Shown here in pieces: positions 21,867-34,500 of a DNA stretch of 64,000 nucleotides (within the stretch, counting starts at the first letter, position 1; each line of letters starts with the position of its first letter). The stretch lies in assembly GCA_003151335.1 (NCBI GenBank), contig PLXE01000071.1:71990-135989 (forward strand), read 5' to 3'. The position numbers and the translations under genes are program-made. This DNA is from Acidobacteriaceae bacterium (lineage in GTDB: Bacteria > Acidobacteriota > Terriglobia > Terriglobales > Acidobacteriaceae). The notes below the pieces were generated by a model, which worked only from the letters and a program-made list of their open reading frames with translations, was not told the DNA's origin and made no database searches.

Positions 21867-22901
21867 TCACGAACCCAAAAGCGCATTGACCTTCGACATC
21901 ACCTCGAAGGCGTCGGCCACGTACAGCACGTCAGCTTTGCCGCGGGCCCAGCCGCAATTGGGATCGAGATTGATGGCGCGCCGCTCGCCAATGAATCGCC
22001 AACCCACGGTGTGCGGCTCTTCGCCGTGGCAGCACGTGGACAGCCCCTTGGGATGGCGCGGCGTGGCCCCGGTCTGTCCCACCTGGTTGAGGTGGCTCAT
22101 GAAGCGCAGGGCTGATTGGTTCTCGCCGGTGAGTTCGACCAGGGATTTGCTGCTGCCGAGCGAGGCTTTGGACTTGTGCAGGAAATCCACAATGAGCGCC
22201 TCCGCTTCGGGCACGTGGGTCTGGCCATCTTTCTGTTTCTTGGTCCAACCCGCGCCTGCGACAAACAGGAGCTTGGCGTCGGGCCGAATGGTTTGCTGGT
22301 CTGCGGGCGGAGTGATGGTGCCGCGGACGGCCGTGCGCTTCATGCTCTCGGTCACCGGTACGGTAATCAGTTCCGGCGTGATCGGGCCACTCGCGCCTTG
22401 CCCTTGCCAAGCTGCGTGCGCGCCCGGATCGAGCAACAGCACCCAGGGACGTTGCGTGCGAGTCAGGGAGGCCTCGATGCGCTGGCGATAAAACCAGCGC
22501 GTCAATGTCACCGAGCCGGAATCGGCAGCGATAGCGGAAACATGCGTGTCCACGCATCCGCCCACGCGATGGGTCACGCCTGCCATAACACGCGAGGAGC
22601 GCGAAGTGGCGGCAGTGATGACAAGCGTCGCCTGCGCCGCGCGTAGCAGGGCCTCGCAGGCGGCGGCATCGGTCGCGTAGCGCGCGGACGCGAAGTCTTC
22701 TCCGGCGACGGCGAGGAACCGCGACGCCCCACAGTTTGCGATGGCATCGGCAGCCGGTTGTACCTTGGCTCCGTAAAGAGCGGCGACCAACGTTCCGCTC
22801 AACGCCTGGTTTAATTCCACTGCGGCGCCGAGCGCTTCCAGCGCGGGTTTGCCCAGCGTGCCGTCTTCTTCGGTTTGCGCCAGAAAGAGAATGGTGTCCA
22901 T
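21867..22901 (-). CDS. etfA: Electron transfer flavoprotein alpha-like subunit (divergent)
   Basis: 344 residues from ATG 22901. A typical EtfA/B-type nucleotide-binding alpha/beta N-terminal domain is followed by the FAD-binding C-terminal domain. NQVGQTGATPRHPKG contains the conserved QxGQTG, but the usual GISGAIQH block is replaced by a cysteine-rich stretch (LSTCCHGEEPHTVGW), and the end reads INLDPNCGWARGKADVLYVA. The family is therefore clear but the clade unusual. It starts 8 bp after etfB stops, so the two are cotranscribed. It should accept electrons from the acyl-CoA dehydrogenase and pass them to the ETF dehydrogenase encoded upstream. Confidence 0.8.
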   Translation of the reverse strand: MDTILFLAQTEEDGTLGKPALEALGAAVELNQALSGTLVAALYGAKVQPAADAIANCGASRFLAVAGEDFASARYATDAAACEALLRAAQATLVITAATSRSSRVMAGVTHRVGGCVDTHVSAIAADSGSVTLTRWFYRQRIEASLTRTQRPWVLLLDPGAHAAWQGQGASGPITPELITVPVTESMKRTAVRGTITPPADQQTIRPDAKLLFVAGAGWTKKQKDGQTHVPEAEALIVDFLHKSKASLGSSKSLVELTGENQSALRFMSHLNQVGQTGATPRHPKGLSTCCHGEEPHTVGWRFIGERRAINLDPNCGWARGKADVLYVADAFEVMSKVNALLGS

Positions 22902-22909
22902 AGTTCTCG

Positions 22910-23722
22910 CTACTCCTGTTTGATCCACTGCACGATTTCGCGCGCGATGTCTTCGGCCGGGAGGTCCTTGACGATTCGGGTTTGGCGTTGCTGCTTGGGC
23001 GTAGCGACGTTGGAGTATTGCAGTCCGTCGGACGAAATTGATGCAGCCGTGGCCCGCTGCAACGCAGGCATGATGGTGCGCATGTTGGCCATGCCGACTT
23101 GCGGATCGTTGCGCGGTTCGCCGAGATTTCCCGTCGCCCATCCCAGCACAGCCGGCGGCCCGGCACACAACGACACTTGGTGGCGCGCGCCTTCCACGCG
23201 TTCCAACACCTCAAACGAGCCGTCTTCCTGCGGAGTTATTGCGTCAACCCCCTGGAACTGATCGACGATCCCGAGTTCTTCGCCGATGAGCTGCAAGGTT
23301 ACGCCCGCGCTACGACTGGCGGATTCCCATCCTCCAAACAAGAGCAGCCGCGACAGATCGATGCCCGCGATGGCACGAATTGCCGCCGCCAGCGCGTGTG
23401 CCGTCTGATGAGCATCGGCGAAGCCGCTGGAGGGGCCGTCCACGGCCACCAGTTGCAGCGGAACTTTTTGCGCGACCGTCATCATCACCTGCTGCAGCTT
23501 GGCCTTGGGGGCCATGCTCATCAGCCAGAGCTTGCTGCCGGCAATGTGCTTCACCAGGTTGGCGCCTTCGTACAGCGCGTGCGACGCCCAGGGATCGAGG
23601 ATCGCGGGCAGCATCATCTCGTTCTTCAGCGCCGGCCCCGATGGCCCCGTGACAGGTTCCAGCGTCTGCAAGGGATCGGGAACGACGCTGGCGCAAACTA
23701 CAACGTGATATGGATTCGGCAT
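22910..23722 (-). CDS. etfB: Electron transfer flavoprotein beta-like subunit
   Basis: 270 residues from the ATG at 23722; the frame extends further upstream but that part overlaps the preceding gene. The protein begins PNPYHVVVCASVVPDPLQTL, as EtfB proteins do. It has LPAILDPWASHALYEGANLV, a region corresponding to the EtfB nucleotide-binding fold, and PAVLGWATGNLGEPR near the recognition loop. The C-terminal helix ends REIVQWIKQE. It is divergent from the well-studied mitochondrial type. It lies between the ETF-dehydrogenase gene (37 bp upstream) and etfA (8 bp downstream). Confidence 0.8.
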   Translation of the reverse strand: MPNPYHVVVCASVVPDPLQTLEPVTGPSGPALKNEMMLPAILDPWASHALYEGANLVKHIAGSKLWLMSMAPKAKLQQVMMTVAQKVPLQLVAVDGPSSGFADAHQTAHALAAAIRAIAGIDLSRLLLFGGWESASRSAGVTLQLIGEELGIVDQFQGVDAITPQEDGSFEVLERVEGARHQVSLCAGPPAVLGWATGNLGEPRNDPQVGMANMRTIMPALQRATAASISSDGLQYSNVATPKQQRQTRIVKDLPAEDIAREIVQWIKQE

Positions 23723-23759
23723 CTTTAAATTTTCCAGTTTTCCTACGAAATATTCCAGG

Positions 23760-25616
23760 CTAGTTCTCCGCCGAGTGCAGCCCGCCCGCGCCCGCCCGGA
23801 ATTGCAAATTGGGGCGCCCTTCGACGCTCTCCGGGCAGTTCCACATACAGGCGCCGCAGAACACACATTTCTCGCGGTCGAAATTGGGCGGCCCTTCGAG
23901 GCTTCGGGTGATCGCCTGTCCGGAGCACATCTCCACGCACAACTTGGTTCCGCACCGCCCGCACACCTCGAGGTCGCGAAAGCGAACGTGGTCGGCGTAC
24001 CCCGCGGGGGCCTGGACCTTGCCGCCCATCAGCAGCACGTCCTGATGCGATACCAGCAGCGAACCATCGTGAGCGATCGCGGGCCAGCCACAGGCGTCCA
24101 TCAAGGAGTCATGCAGCGACGTGCCGCCGACGTTGCACTGATGCTGGATGCTTTCGATCTCCGCCGGCTTGAGCTTGCCTCGATAAAACTGCTCCGGCGA
24201 CACGATCCGTTCGCACGGCTTGGCAGGATGGCTGCCCAATGACAGTCGCCCTTTCGTGAATGCCGTCACAGCCATCCCGATCAGTCCCGTTACGACGCCG
24301 CGCTGGAATCCGTCACGCGACTTCTCCGCAATGCGGGCCTCGCGCTCCAGCCAACTTGCGCGCCGCCGGGCTTCGTAGGCCTGAGCCAGGTTCTCGCGAG
24401 TGAAAGGTTTGCCGGCCTGCAATAGCTCCAGTACGCCTTCAGCAAGTTGCACGCCCGATGTCCACGCCTCGTCCACTCCCGAACCCGTGAGCACGTTTGT
24501 ACTGCCTGAGGACTCACCAATCCGAGCGTAACCATCGCCCACCAGATAAGGCTCGCCGCGCTTGCCCGATTCCTGCAAAGACTTGGCGCCCCACGAGCGC
24601 AGCTTGCCGCCTTCGAGGTAGCGCCAAAGATAAGGATGCTGAATGTAATGCTGCAGGTAGCGGTACACGGTGCGAGTCGGACAATCGAACCACGACGGAA
24701 CAAAGATGCCGACCGACGCCACGCCACCGGGATGGACATAGAAGAAGCCAAAGATCTCCGGCTCGGGAAAGCCGAACGTGTGGAAGACCGTACCAGGTTG
24801 CAGATCGACCTCGGGCCGAAGTTCGATGACGAACTTCATGCCTAACGCCCACTCGCGGACTTCGTTGCCCGGGGGAGTTCCCAGCCGAGTGTCGAGGTCG
24901 TGACCGACCGCGCCGACAGGGCCATCTCCGACGACGGTGAGCGCCGCGCGGATATCCATTCCGGCCGTGAAGGCTGACTCAGGGTTTCCCTGGCGGTCCA
25001 CACCCTGATCGACTAGGCGCACACCCAGGACCTTGCCGTCCTCGATGAGAGCCTCGTCCACCGGCATCCCCGGCCAGATTTGCACCGCGCCGCTCGACAT
25101 CAATTGCGAGCCCACCCACTGATTGAACTGACCGATGGAAAGTACCAGCCCATCTTTCTTGTGAAGGAAACTCGGCGTGTAGGGCAGTTCGAAAGCGTTG
25201 TGAGCAACGCCCAGAATTCTGCCGAGCGCCCGCAGGCAGCGGTCTCCGGCTCGCAGAGCGCGAGAGCGCCGGCTGGCGCCCACGGGATCGAGCAGGTACA
25301 CCACCTTCTCGTCGGCAACCGGAGCGGCCATGGGAATTTGTGCAGGATCCAAATCGGGGAAGCTGGCCCGGATGCCGCGCGCCCGCGTGACGACACCGGA
25401 GACGCCGAAACCAATGTCGTCGGCGCGCTCATAGCAGATGACCTGCAGCGGCAGGCCCGGCGCGGCCTTGCTCTCGATCGCTGGGCTGCCATCGTCGTTG
25501 AGCAGTTGGCGCGAAAGCGTGGTGAGGAAACCGCCGGTAGCAGGCCCAAAGCCGACGCAGGCAATGTCAACGTCGATGCTCGCGCGCTCGATGGCGGGTT
25601 GGTCAGCAGTGGTCAA
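23760..25616 (-). CDS. ETF:quinone oxidoreductase (FixC-like) with two C-terminal 4Fe-4S motifs
   Basis: 618 residues. The N-terminal FAD-binding motif is ACVGFGPATGGFL, followed by a geranylgeranyl-reductase/FixC-like body with VVGDGPVGAVG, WALGMKFVIEL, GDGYARIGESSGSTNVLTG and a membrane-association region. The C-terminus carries CGRCGTKLCVEMC (C-x2-C-x4-C-x3-C) and CVFCGACMWNC (C-x2-C-x2-C-x3-C), so two clusters may be bound, like a FixC-FixX fusion. Such enzymes pass electrons from ETF to membrane quinone. It heads the etfQO-etfB-etfA run; the acyl-CoA dehydrogenase gene lies 283 bp upstream with a repeat element between. Confidence 0.83.
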   Translation of the reverse strand: MTTADQPAIERASIDVDIACVGFGPATGGFLTTLSRQLLNDDGSPAIESKAAPGLPLQVICYERADDIGFGVSGVVTRARGIRASFPDLDPAQIPMAAPVADEKVVYLLDPVGASRRSRALRAGDRCLRALGRILGVAHNAFELPYTPSFLHKKDGLVLSIGQFNQWVGSQLMSSGAVQIWPGMPVDEALIEDGKVLGVRLVDQGVDRQGNPESAFTAGMDIRAALTVVGDGPVGAVGHDLDTRLGTPPGNEVREWALGMKFVIELRPEVDLQPGTVFHTFGFPEPEIFGFFYVHPGGVASVGIFVPSWFDCPTRTVYRYLQHYIQHPYLWRYLEGGKLRSWGAKSLQESGKRGEPYLVGDGYARIGESSGSTNVLTGSGVDEAWTSGVQLAEGVLELLQAGKPFTRENLAQAYEARRRASWLEREARIAEKSRDGFQRGVVTGLIGMAVTAFTKGRLSLGSHPAKPCERIVSPEQFYRGKLKPAEIESIQHQCNVGGTSLHDSLMDACGWPAIAHDGSLLVSHQDVLLMGGKVQAPAGYADHVRFRDLEVCGRCGTKLCVEMCSGQAITRSLEGPPNFDREKCVFCGACMWNCPESVEGRPNLQFRAGAGGLHSAEN

Positions 25617-25676
25617 GTAATGTCCTCAACGCTTCGTTCATCTAAGCGGGTGCAGGATGGACAACAATCATGAGGC

Positions 25677-25831
25677 TGTCATCCTGAGCGACGAGGAGTC
25701 GAAGGACCCCTATGCCGGCAAGAAATCACACCGTGTGGCATATCGCGCAGCAACAAGTCCAGGATCGCTGGCGGCCATAGGGTTCCTTCGACTCGTCGGT
25801 CGCCACGGCGACCTCCTCGCTCAGGATGACA
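25677..25831. repeat. MITE-like inverted repeat, TGTCATCCTGAGCG family, copy 1
   Basis: 155 bp with ends TGTCATCCTGAGCGA and its inverse, including AGTCGAAGGACCC facing GGGTTCCTTCGACTC. The same layout occurs at 35522-35669 and 45483-45631. It occupies the gap between the acyl-CoA dehydrogenase and ETF-dehydrogenase genes and could form a long hairpin in a read-through transcript. Confidence 0.8.
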
Positions 25832-25899
25832 CCTTAAAATCGTGTGCGTTCATGAATAATCCAACTGAAAGCCCGCGGTACGCGTTCGTCGAACAACCC

Positions 25900-28134
25900 T
25901 TATCGCGGGTAATCCAGCGCCTCCGGAATCATCACCTTCGAGAGCGCTTCGGCGAGCCGGTCCTTCGCCAGTTGCGCGCCGGTAAGGCAGCCATCCAACT
26001 TGGAACGCAGGCGCTGAAATCCTTCCAGACCCTGGCATGAAGCGCACGGCCCTGCCTTCGCGGGATGGCTTCCGTTCGCCCCCACAACATCGGTGGCACA
26101 CGACGCAATGCCCGGAATCAGGCCTTCCAGCGAGTCCAATTCATCGCTCTGATAGCAGCCTTTGTAACCTTCGTCATCCCACGCCGGATGCCGGTTATAT
26201 CCAAAGACCAGTTCGGCGCAAATGCGGCCCACTTCTCCGGCGGCCCGCGCCGCCTGTATGTGGCAAAGGTCGGTAAAGAAACCGAGCGTGCTGGCCAACC
26301 CTTCCGCCAGCACTGGATTCTCAGGACCCGCGGTTTCCAACTCAATCAAGTCCAGCACCTGCTGACGTGCGGCCAGCAACCATCCCAGCGCATCAGCCAG
26401 CGGAAAAGTCACGCCTTGGCGGGCGCTCTGATACAGCGCCCCACCGTAAGCGTCGGTGGTGACCCGCAGGTGGCGATAGGTCCACAGCCACAATTGCATG
26501 GCGGTGGCGAGAGTGCATGCGCCCGTTCCCGGACGGTGCTCGGCAACCCGGCGCATTTCGGCGATCCATTGCCGGAACTGGGCGAGGAACAACTCGTTGG
26601 TCATGGTGACACTGAGATTGCGGCGCTGCACCGCCTCGGGGCCTTCATAGGTCGCTTCCAGTTGCGAGTCCATCCACTTGTAAGCCAGGAAGCCGGGACA
26701 GTCTTCGGTGATTCCATAGCCGCCCATCAGGCTTAGCGCTTCGCGCATCGAGTTTGCGCCCGTGCCGGTGTTCCACAGCTTGGCCGCCGGACAGAGCACG
26801 TTCGCCACCGCATCCTTCAAGGCAAACTCGACCAGCCGGTCATTCTTCAGCGTGTCATACACATCACGATTGCGCTTTTCCTCCGGCATCGCCTCAAGGC
26901 GCAAGAGCTCAAGCGCCGATTGGTCCACGTTGCGGAAGAACTTCAACTCGGCCTTGCCGCCGCGAATTCCTGTGGCGGCCAGGATCGTGTCTTTCTCGCG
27001 CTCCAGGGGATCGAGTTCGTCGTACAACCGCGCCGCGGCAAATCCCAGCGCCGCGCCTGCTTCGCCGATCGCCCACAGGTTGGCCAGCCTATGCAGAGCA
27101 TCCTGGCGCTGCTGCAAGCCCAGTTCGTAGCGCAGCATGCCGGGCTTGGCCTGCTCGGAGCCACGAAAACGCCCGCGCTGATAACGGATGATCGGCTCGA
27201 CGGCCGACAGCAGCTTGGCCGATGTCATCAACGCGACCGTCACACGCGTGCGTTTGAAGACAGCTTCGATGACCTCGCTGTGGCTGTAGTTGGGGATGAT
27301 GGCGCCGTCTTTGATGGTGTATCCGCCGACAATGCGGCTGGCCGGCACGTGCACGTTGAAAATGGGGTCGCACGTCGAGGAAAGCTGGTGCACCAGTTTG
27401 CGCGTCGGAGTGCCGCGGTCGAACACGCCGGGATCGCTTTCCTCGATGATCACCATGCACGAGCCCTTGATGCGATCGTCGCCGGAATCCACCGCAGCGG
27501 TAACGAAGTTGGCGAAGCCCATGTTGGTGATGAAGCGGCCGCGCTTGTCCACGTGCAGCAGCGGCTCCTGGCCGTCCACCCATTCGGTGACGCTAACCTT
27601 GCCGCTCAACATGCCGGTATCCACGCCAACATAGGGAATCGGCTCGGTGAGACAGAAAGCCCCGCGATAGGTTTGGCGATCTTCGCCGGGTGCGGGAGGC
27701 GCGGCCAGCGCCATGTAGTGCGCGCGCTGCTCCGGCGTGCCACGCTCGTGGATCGGCGCCAGGGCCAGGCATCCCGCCAGGCTGCAAGTGGCGGCGCCGG
27801 CGTCCACCCAGGCCAGTTCAAAGGCAATCAGGGCGAGCGCAAGATTCTTGGGTCCAACCAGGTAGCCGCCGTGCTCGGGATCCATGAAAACGGCGGTGAT
27901 TCCCGACTGATCGAACGCCTCGAGCAACTGGGCTTTCTTGCTGGTCCACTCGTGGGTGCCGCGGGAGCCCTCGGAAACCAGACGCGCCACCGGACCGCGC
28001 GCCACCTCACGCGCCGACTGCACCAGCATTTGCAGGTCATAGCGGTCGGCGAAATGCCACAGAATCTGGCGTACGTTGTCGTCGGGCAGCGTACGCAGGG
28101 TTTCGGATCGCACTTTCGGCACAGTGGTTGCCAT
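25900..28134 (-). CDS. Acyl-CoA dehydrogenase family protein, long form
   Basis: 744 residues, much longer than the usual about 380, with extra C-terminal helices. The central ACAD core is recognisable: FCLTEPIPYVGVDTG (flavin contact region), ALSLMGGYGITEDCPGF, and LEATYEGPEAVQRRNLSV with a Glu at the position of the YEGT-type motif. The N-terminal helical domain contains TAVFMDPEHGGYLVGPKNLA. It is expected to oxidise an acyl-CoA with ETF as acceptor; the substrate is unknown. The ATG at 28134 has GGAGGTGAG upstream. A CRP-like site is 54-69 bp upstream. The C-terminal extension resembles the long ACADs used with dedicated ETFs. Confidence 0.82.
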   Translation of the reverse strand: MATTVPKVRSETLRTLPDDNVRQILWHFADRYDLQMLVQSAREVARGPVARLVSEGSRGTHEWTSKKAQLLEAFDQSGITAVFMDPEHGGYLVGPKNLALALIAFELAWVDAGAATCSLAGCLALAPIHERGTPEQRAHYMALAAPPAPGEDRQTYRGAFCLTEPIPYVGVDTGMLSGKVSVTEWVDGQEPLLHVDKRGRFITNMGFANFVTAAVDSGDDRIKGSCMVIIEESDPGVFDRGTPTRKLVHQLSSTCDPIFNVHVPASRIVGGYTIKDGAIIPNYSHSEVIEAVFKRTRVTVALMTSAKLLSAVEPIIRYQRGRFRGSEQAKPGMLRYELGLQQRQDALHRLANLWAIGEAGAALGFAAARLYDELDPLEREKDTILAATGIRGGKAELKFFRNVDQSALELLRLEAMPEEKRNRDVYDTLKNDRLVEFALKDAVANVLCPAAKLWNTGTGANSMREALSLMGGYGITEDCPGFLAYKWMDSQLEATYEGPEAVQRRNLSVTMTNELFLAQFRQWIAEMRRVAEHRPGTGACTLATAMQLWLWTYRHLRVTTDAYGGALYQSARQGVTFPLADALGWLLAARQQVLDLIELETAGPENPVLAEGLASTLGFFTDLCHIQAARAAGEVGRICAELVFGYNRHPAWDDEGYKGCYQSDELDSLEGLIPGIASCATDVVGANGSHPAKAGPCASCQGLEGFQRLRSKLDGCLTGAQLAKDRLAEALSKVMIPEALDYPR

Positions 28135-28187
28135 GCGCTCACCTCCAGGTGCAATAACTCATTGTGATTTGCGCTCAACCCTTGTGC

Positions 28188-28203
28188 TGTGACGCAGATC
28201 ATA
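28188..28203. promoter_or_regulatory. CRP/FNR-type operator upstream of the acyl-CoA dehydrogenase gene
   Basis: TGTGACGCAGATCATA: TGTGA-N6-TCATA, close to the TGTGA-N6-TCACA consensus. It lies 54-69 bp upstream of the ATG at 28134, a position suited to activation. A second half site, GTGACGTACG, starts at about 28211. Confidence 0.5.
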
Positions 28204-28249
28204 GGGGTCGGTGACGTACGGGCAGGCGTGGCCGGACAATAAGAAAAAT

Positions 28250-28288
28250 GGTTCAGCCGCTGAGGTCTATGCCGTCAGCGGCTGAACC
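28250..28288 (-). terminator. Intrinsic terminator downstream of katG
   Basis: GGTTCAGCCGCTGA (28250-28263) pairs perfectly over 14 bp with TCAGCGGCTGAACC (28275-28288). On the minus strand the stem is followed by ATTTTTCTTATT. It lies about 105 bp beyond the katG stop codon, and that 105-bp stretch shows nothing further. Confidence 0.75.
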
Positions 28289-28393
28289 CAGGAATTGTGC
28301 GGGCGTCGTCGTCGCGGCTCTAAAGGCCTGGGCCACCCGTACAAGCTGATCGACCAATCCTGGAACGACTCTAACTTCCAATATCCGCCGAGC

Positions 28394-30676
<2,283 letters not shown>

Positions 30677-30762
30677 CTACGAATCCATCCTGGCTTTCCC
30701 CTTGGCGCAATCGCCGCTGGCCGCGCTGGCTGACGCGCGCCATTCATCCCGTATCCACAAGC

Positions 30763-31200
30763 CTACGACACGGAACGGGAAGCGTGCCGCCGCGGAGCGC
30801 ACTTCGTGCACAGCCCCCGGAAAATGAGTTCACATTCGCGAAGAATCCGCTTACCGAGGGAACCCGAGGCCGGCCTGGGCACGTCGCACCACTCAATGTC
30901 CTCAACCTTGCCGCAGCGGTCGCAGATGAAGTGGTGATGCCGCACACCTTTCGCATCGAATCGCGCGGCCCGGCCCTCGACCGCCACTTCACGCACCAAA
31001 CCCGCCTGCACCAGGTCCCGCAGATTGTTATAGGTCGTGGCCCGTGAAGAGCGCGGATCCACGCGGTTCACGGCTTCGAAGATTTCCGCAGCCGTGGGAT
31101 GCCGGTTGTGTTTCATCAAGAATGCCATTACGGCGTAGCGCTGCGGAGTGCACCGCAAGCCGCTGCCTTCCAGGGACCGTTTAATCGCCTCGGCGTCCAT
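30763..31200 (-). CDS. perR: Fur-family peroxide-responsive regulator
   Basis: 145 residues. An N-terminal winged helix (LRCTPQRYAVMAFLMKHNRHPTAAEIF, then RSSRATTYNNLRDLVQAGLV) is followed by a metal-sensing and dimer domain with HHHFICDRCGKVEDIEW and a second CTKCAP pair, the four-cysteine structural zinc site of PerR and Fur. Its position directly before katG suggests PerR rather than Fur or Zur. The palindrome at 31208-31222 overlaps its own promoter, so it probably represses itself and katG. The C-terminus is short and basic (APRRHASRSVS). Confidence 0.82.
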   Translation of the reverse strand: MDAEAIKRSLEGSGLRCTPQRYAVMAFLMKHNRHPTAAEIFEAVNRVDPRSSRATTYNNLRDLVQAGLVREVAVEGRAARFDAKGVRHHHFICDRCGKVEDIEWCDVPRPASGSLGKRILRECELIFRGLCTKCAPRRHASRSVS

Positions 31201-31207
31201 GACAAAT

Positions 31208-31222
31208 TTAGACTATATCTAA
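31208..31222. promoter_or_regulatory. PerR/Fur-box-like operator in the perR promoter
   Basis: TTAGACTATATCTAA is a 15-bp near-perfect inverted repeat (7-1-7), 8 bp from the perR ATG. On the minus strand a TTGAAA element and TATAGT flank it, so binding would block the promoter. No Shine-Dalgarno sequence is visible before the ATG. Confidence 0.6.
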
Positions 31223-31521
31223 TGTGATATTTTTTCAAGCCTTATGCTTTGGCTTGCGGCGGCGAGCAGAAAACCGGCGCCTCACGCAATTGTGTCCGGA
31301 TGGCCGGTCATCCGGAAGTTATCCACTTCGCCCGCGACTCTGAACGTGGCCCTTCGTCCTTCACGCAGCCTGCTGCCGACAGAGTTGATGCTGTTTTCGC
31401 GCCTCCTGCTGTCGGAAACCTGCTTTCGTCAACTACTAGCAATGGTAGTACCCACATCGTCAGGGTAGGCTTGAAAATTCTGATCTCTACCTAACTAAAT
31501 CCCGCGGTACAGGAAAGCTTA
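31223..31521. other. Intergenic region between perR and the TonB receptor
   Basis: About 300 bp with divergent promoters presumed. A small hairpin CCGGATG/CATCCGG lies at about 31298-31317. Short open frames here have no recognisable features and I do not support any gene. Confidence 0.4.
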
Positions 31522-34500
31522 ATGATGCTGCCGAAATTAAATGGACGGTCACTCCGAAGCGTTCTGCTGACAATCTGTGTTCTCACCTTGCTTCCGTTCG
31601 CGCTGCGAGCGCAGAATGCAACCGGCTCGCTGCTCGGCGAAGTGCAGGATGCCAGCGGAGCGCGGATTAAATCCGCCAGCGTCGTGGTCACCGACAACGG
31701 TTCCGGGGTCGCGCGCAAGGCCACCACCGACAGCCGCGGACAATTCCGATTTCCCGACCTGCTGCCGGGAGACTATCGCGTAGCCGTCACCGCCACGGGC
31801 TTTGCCGAAGCCAGCTCCGATGTGACGGTGCAGGTGAGTAACGTGCGCGACGTGCTGGTGACGTTGCGTCCGGAAGCGATTCAGCAAACCGTTAATGTGA
31901 AGGCGGAACCGTCCTCCATCACTACCCAGGCGCTCGATACCACGGATGCCGTGAATGGAGGAGTGGTCACGGGCAAGGACCTGGAGACCATTCCTCTGGC
32001 GGCGCGCAGCTTCGCCAACATTGCCTACATGGTAGCGGGCACGGAGCCGGTCGAGCCTTCCGATCCCACCAAGGCGCGCATCACCGCGGTGTCCACCGGG
32101 GGAAGCTCGGGGCTGAACAATCAGCTCACGGTGGATGGCGTCGACAACTCCGACGACTACATCGGCGGCTTCCTGCAGAACTTTTCGCCCGACGTGATTC
32201 GCGAGTTTGCGGTGCAGACCTCGCAGCAGAATGCCGACATCGGGCGCACCACGGCGGGTTCCGTGGTGATCAGCACCATGAGCGGCACCAACAACTGGCA
32301 CGGCGACCTGGCGTTTTATGAGCGCGCGGCAGCCTTGAATGCGCGCTTTCCCATTGAAAACCCGGCCCCGGAGCCCAAGCAGCCTTTCTCGCGGCAGAAC
32401 TACGTGGGCACCATCGGCGGGCCGGTGGTGAAGGACAAAGTGTGGGTCTTTTCTGGCTTCGAGATGGTGAACGAGCACGCCAGCGTGAACTACAGCCCCG
32501 ACAGCCTGACCCAGTTCAACGCGCTGTCACAACTGGCGCAAGCCGGATTGATTCCCAACACCACTTCGATCGCGGTCCCCCCGTACGCCCGCGTGCCGTT
32601 CGTTTCCTACCTGGGCATGCTGCGCTTCGACTGGGCGCAATCGCAACGTTCGCAGTGGTTCATCCGTTACGCCCTCGACAACAACACCACCGACAACGCG
32701 CTGATCCAGCAAGCCACGCTGCCGTCCACGGGCGCAACCACGCACTACAACTATCAGAACGCTGTCCTCAGCAATACGTTCACCTTCAGCCCATCGTGGG
32801 TGGGGAATTTAACCGTGGGAACCAGTTACCTGCACGGCACTGCCGACCGCAACCAGTACCTCGGCTTTGCGCTGGCCTTCCCCTTCAGCTCCACCTCGAA
32901 AACTATCTCTGGGTTCGAGACCTATGGCGATAACCAGTTCGTCACCGCCATTACCGCGTTCCCGGTGATTCGCAATCAGGAGAAGTATCAGTTTCGCTAC
33001 GATGTGAGCGGCTCGGTCGGCACGCACGCTCCCAAGTTCGGCGTTGACTTCATTCACGAGCCGGTGCTCAGCGGCGCCTTCCCGGGCCAGGCGGAAACCT
33101 TGTACGTGCTCACCCAGAACCCAACCTACTATCTGACCAACCCGAGCCAGCTTACGGCGGAATTAAACTGCCAGCCCCCATTTGACGGCACCAACTGCCA
33201 GACCACATCCACCCCGGCCGGCAACGGCAATTTTTCGCAGAACGTGCAGCGGCTGGGATTGTATGCCATGGATACCTGGCGGGTAACGCCGGAGGTGACC
33301 ATCAACTACGGTTTGCGCTACGACACGACCTTTGGCTTGTTCCAAGCCTCGGGAGTCAGCCAGGCGCTGAATCCCGCCGTGCAGACTATCCGCGGACTGC
33401 AACTGCCTCTGCCGACCGGCGTGCCGCATGATTACCGCACGGCCTTTGCGCCACGTTTGGGAATTGCCTACAATCCCGACCGCATTGAAGATCTGGTCGT
33501 CCGCGCCGGCATCGGCCTCTACTACAACGACCTGGCGCAGGGCGGCTGGGCCACGGCGTTCCAGGCGGTGAACACCCCGTCGGCGTTTGCTCCCTGCAAC
33601 CAGCCCGGTGATGCTGGTTGCCTGCCGGGAGCCGCCAACGGAGGCGCCGGAGTCGTAATCGATCCCCACTACCACACGCCCTACTCGCTGACGGTCAGCG
33701 GCGGCGTGCAGTACTTATGGCACAAGAACTGGACGCTCAGCGCCGACTACGTCCACGAGCAGGGCGTCCATGGCTACCGGCGCTATGAATACACGGCAGG
33801 CACCACACTGCTCTCGCCCCTGTTCGCGCAAGACCCCGACACCCAGATGGCCAATGTGCCCAATCTGTCCGTCTTCAAGGCGGACAATACTTCCAGCTAC
33901 AACGCCATGATGCTGCACGTACAGGGCAACGTCTCGCGGCGCTTCAATCTCACGGCGAACTACGTGCTGTCGAGCGCCAAGACCTGGGGCTGCATCCTCG
34001 GCGAGCTGGCCGACTACGTGAACGGTGTCTGCAATCCGCTCAAGCCCTTTGCTCCGGGCGATTACGGCCCGTCGGGAGAAGACGTCCTCCACCGCTTCAC
34101 GCTGGCAGGCGTGGTGTACGTGCCCGGTGGCTTTCAGGTATCGACCATCATTCAGGCCGAAGCCGCCCGCCCGATTACGCTCACCACGCCGGTGGACGTC
34201 AACGGCCTTGGCGATCCGACCAATGATCGCGCCGTCATCAATGGCGTGCAGACTACTATGGACCAGTTCCGCGGGACCCCGTACGTCCAGGTTGACCTGC
34301 GTGTCACCCGGCCGTTCAAGGTGGCGGAACGCTGGCAGATACTGCCGTTCATCGAGTTCTTCAACCTGTTCAACCGCAACAATCCCGGCGCGAACTACGT
34401 CACCGATATTTCAGCATTGCCAACGCCCGTGGACAATCTCTACAACGCTACGCATCTGTGCCCGACTCCAGCGTGCAGCGTGCCCATCACCAACCCGAAC

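Noticed and set aside
31249-31494. 81-codon frame upstream of the TonB receptor
   Set aside because: No ribosome-binding site, motif or family resemblance.
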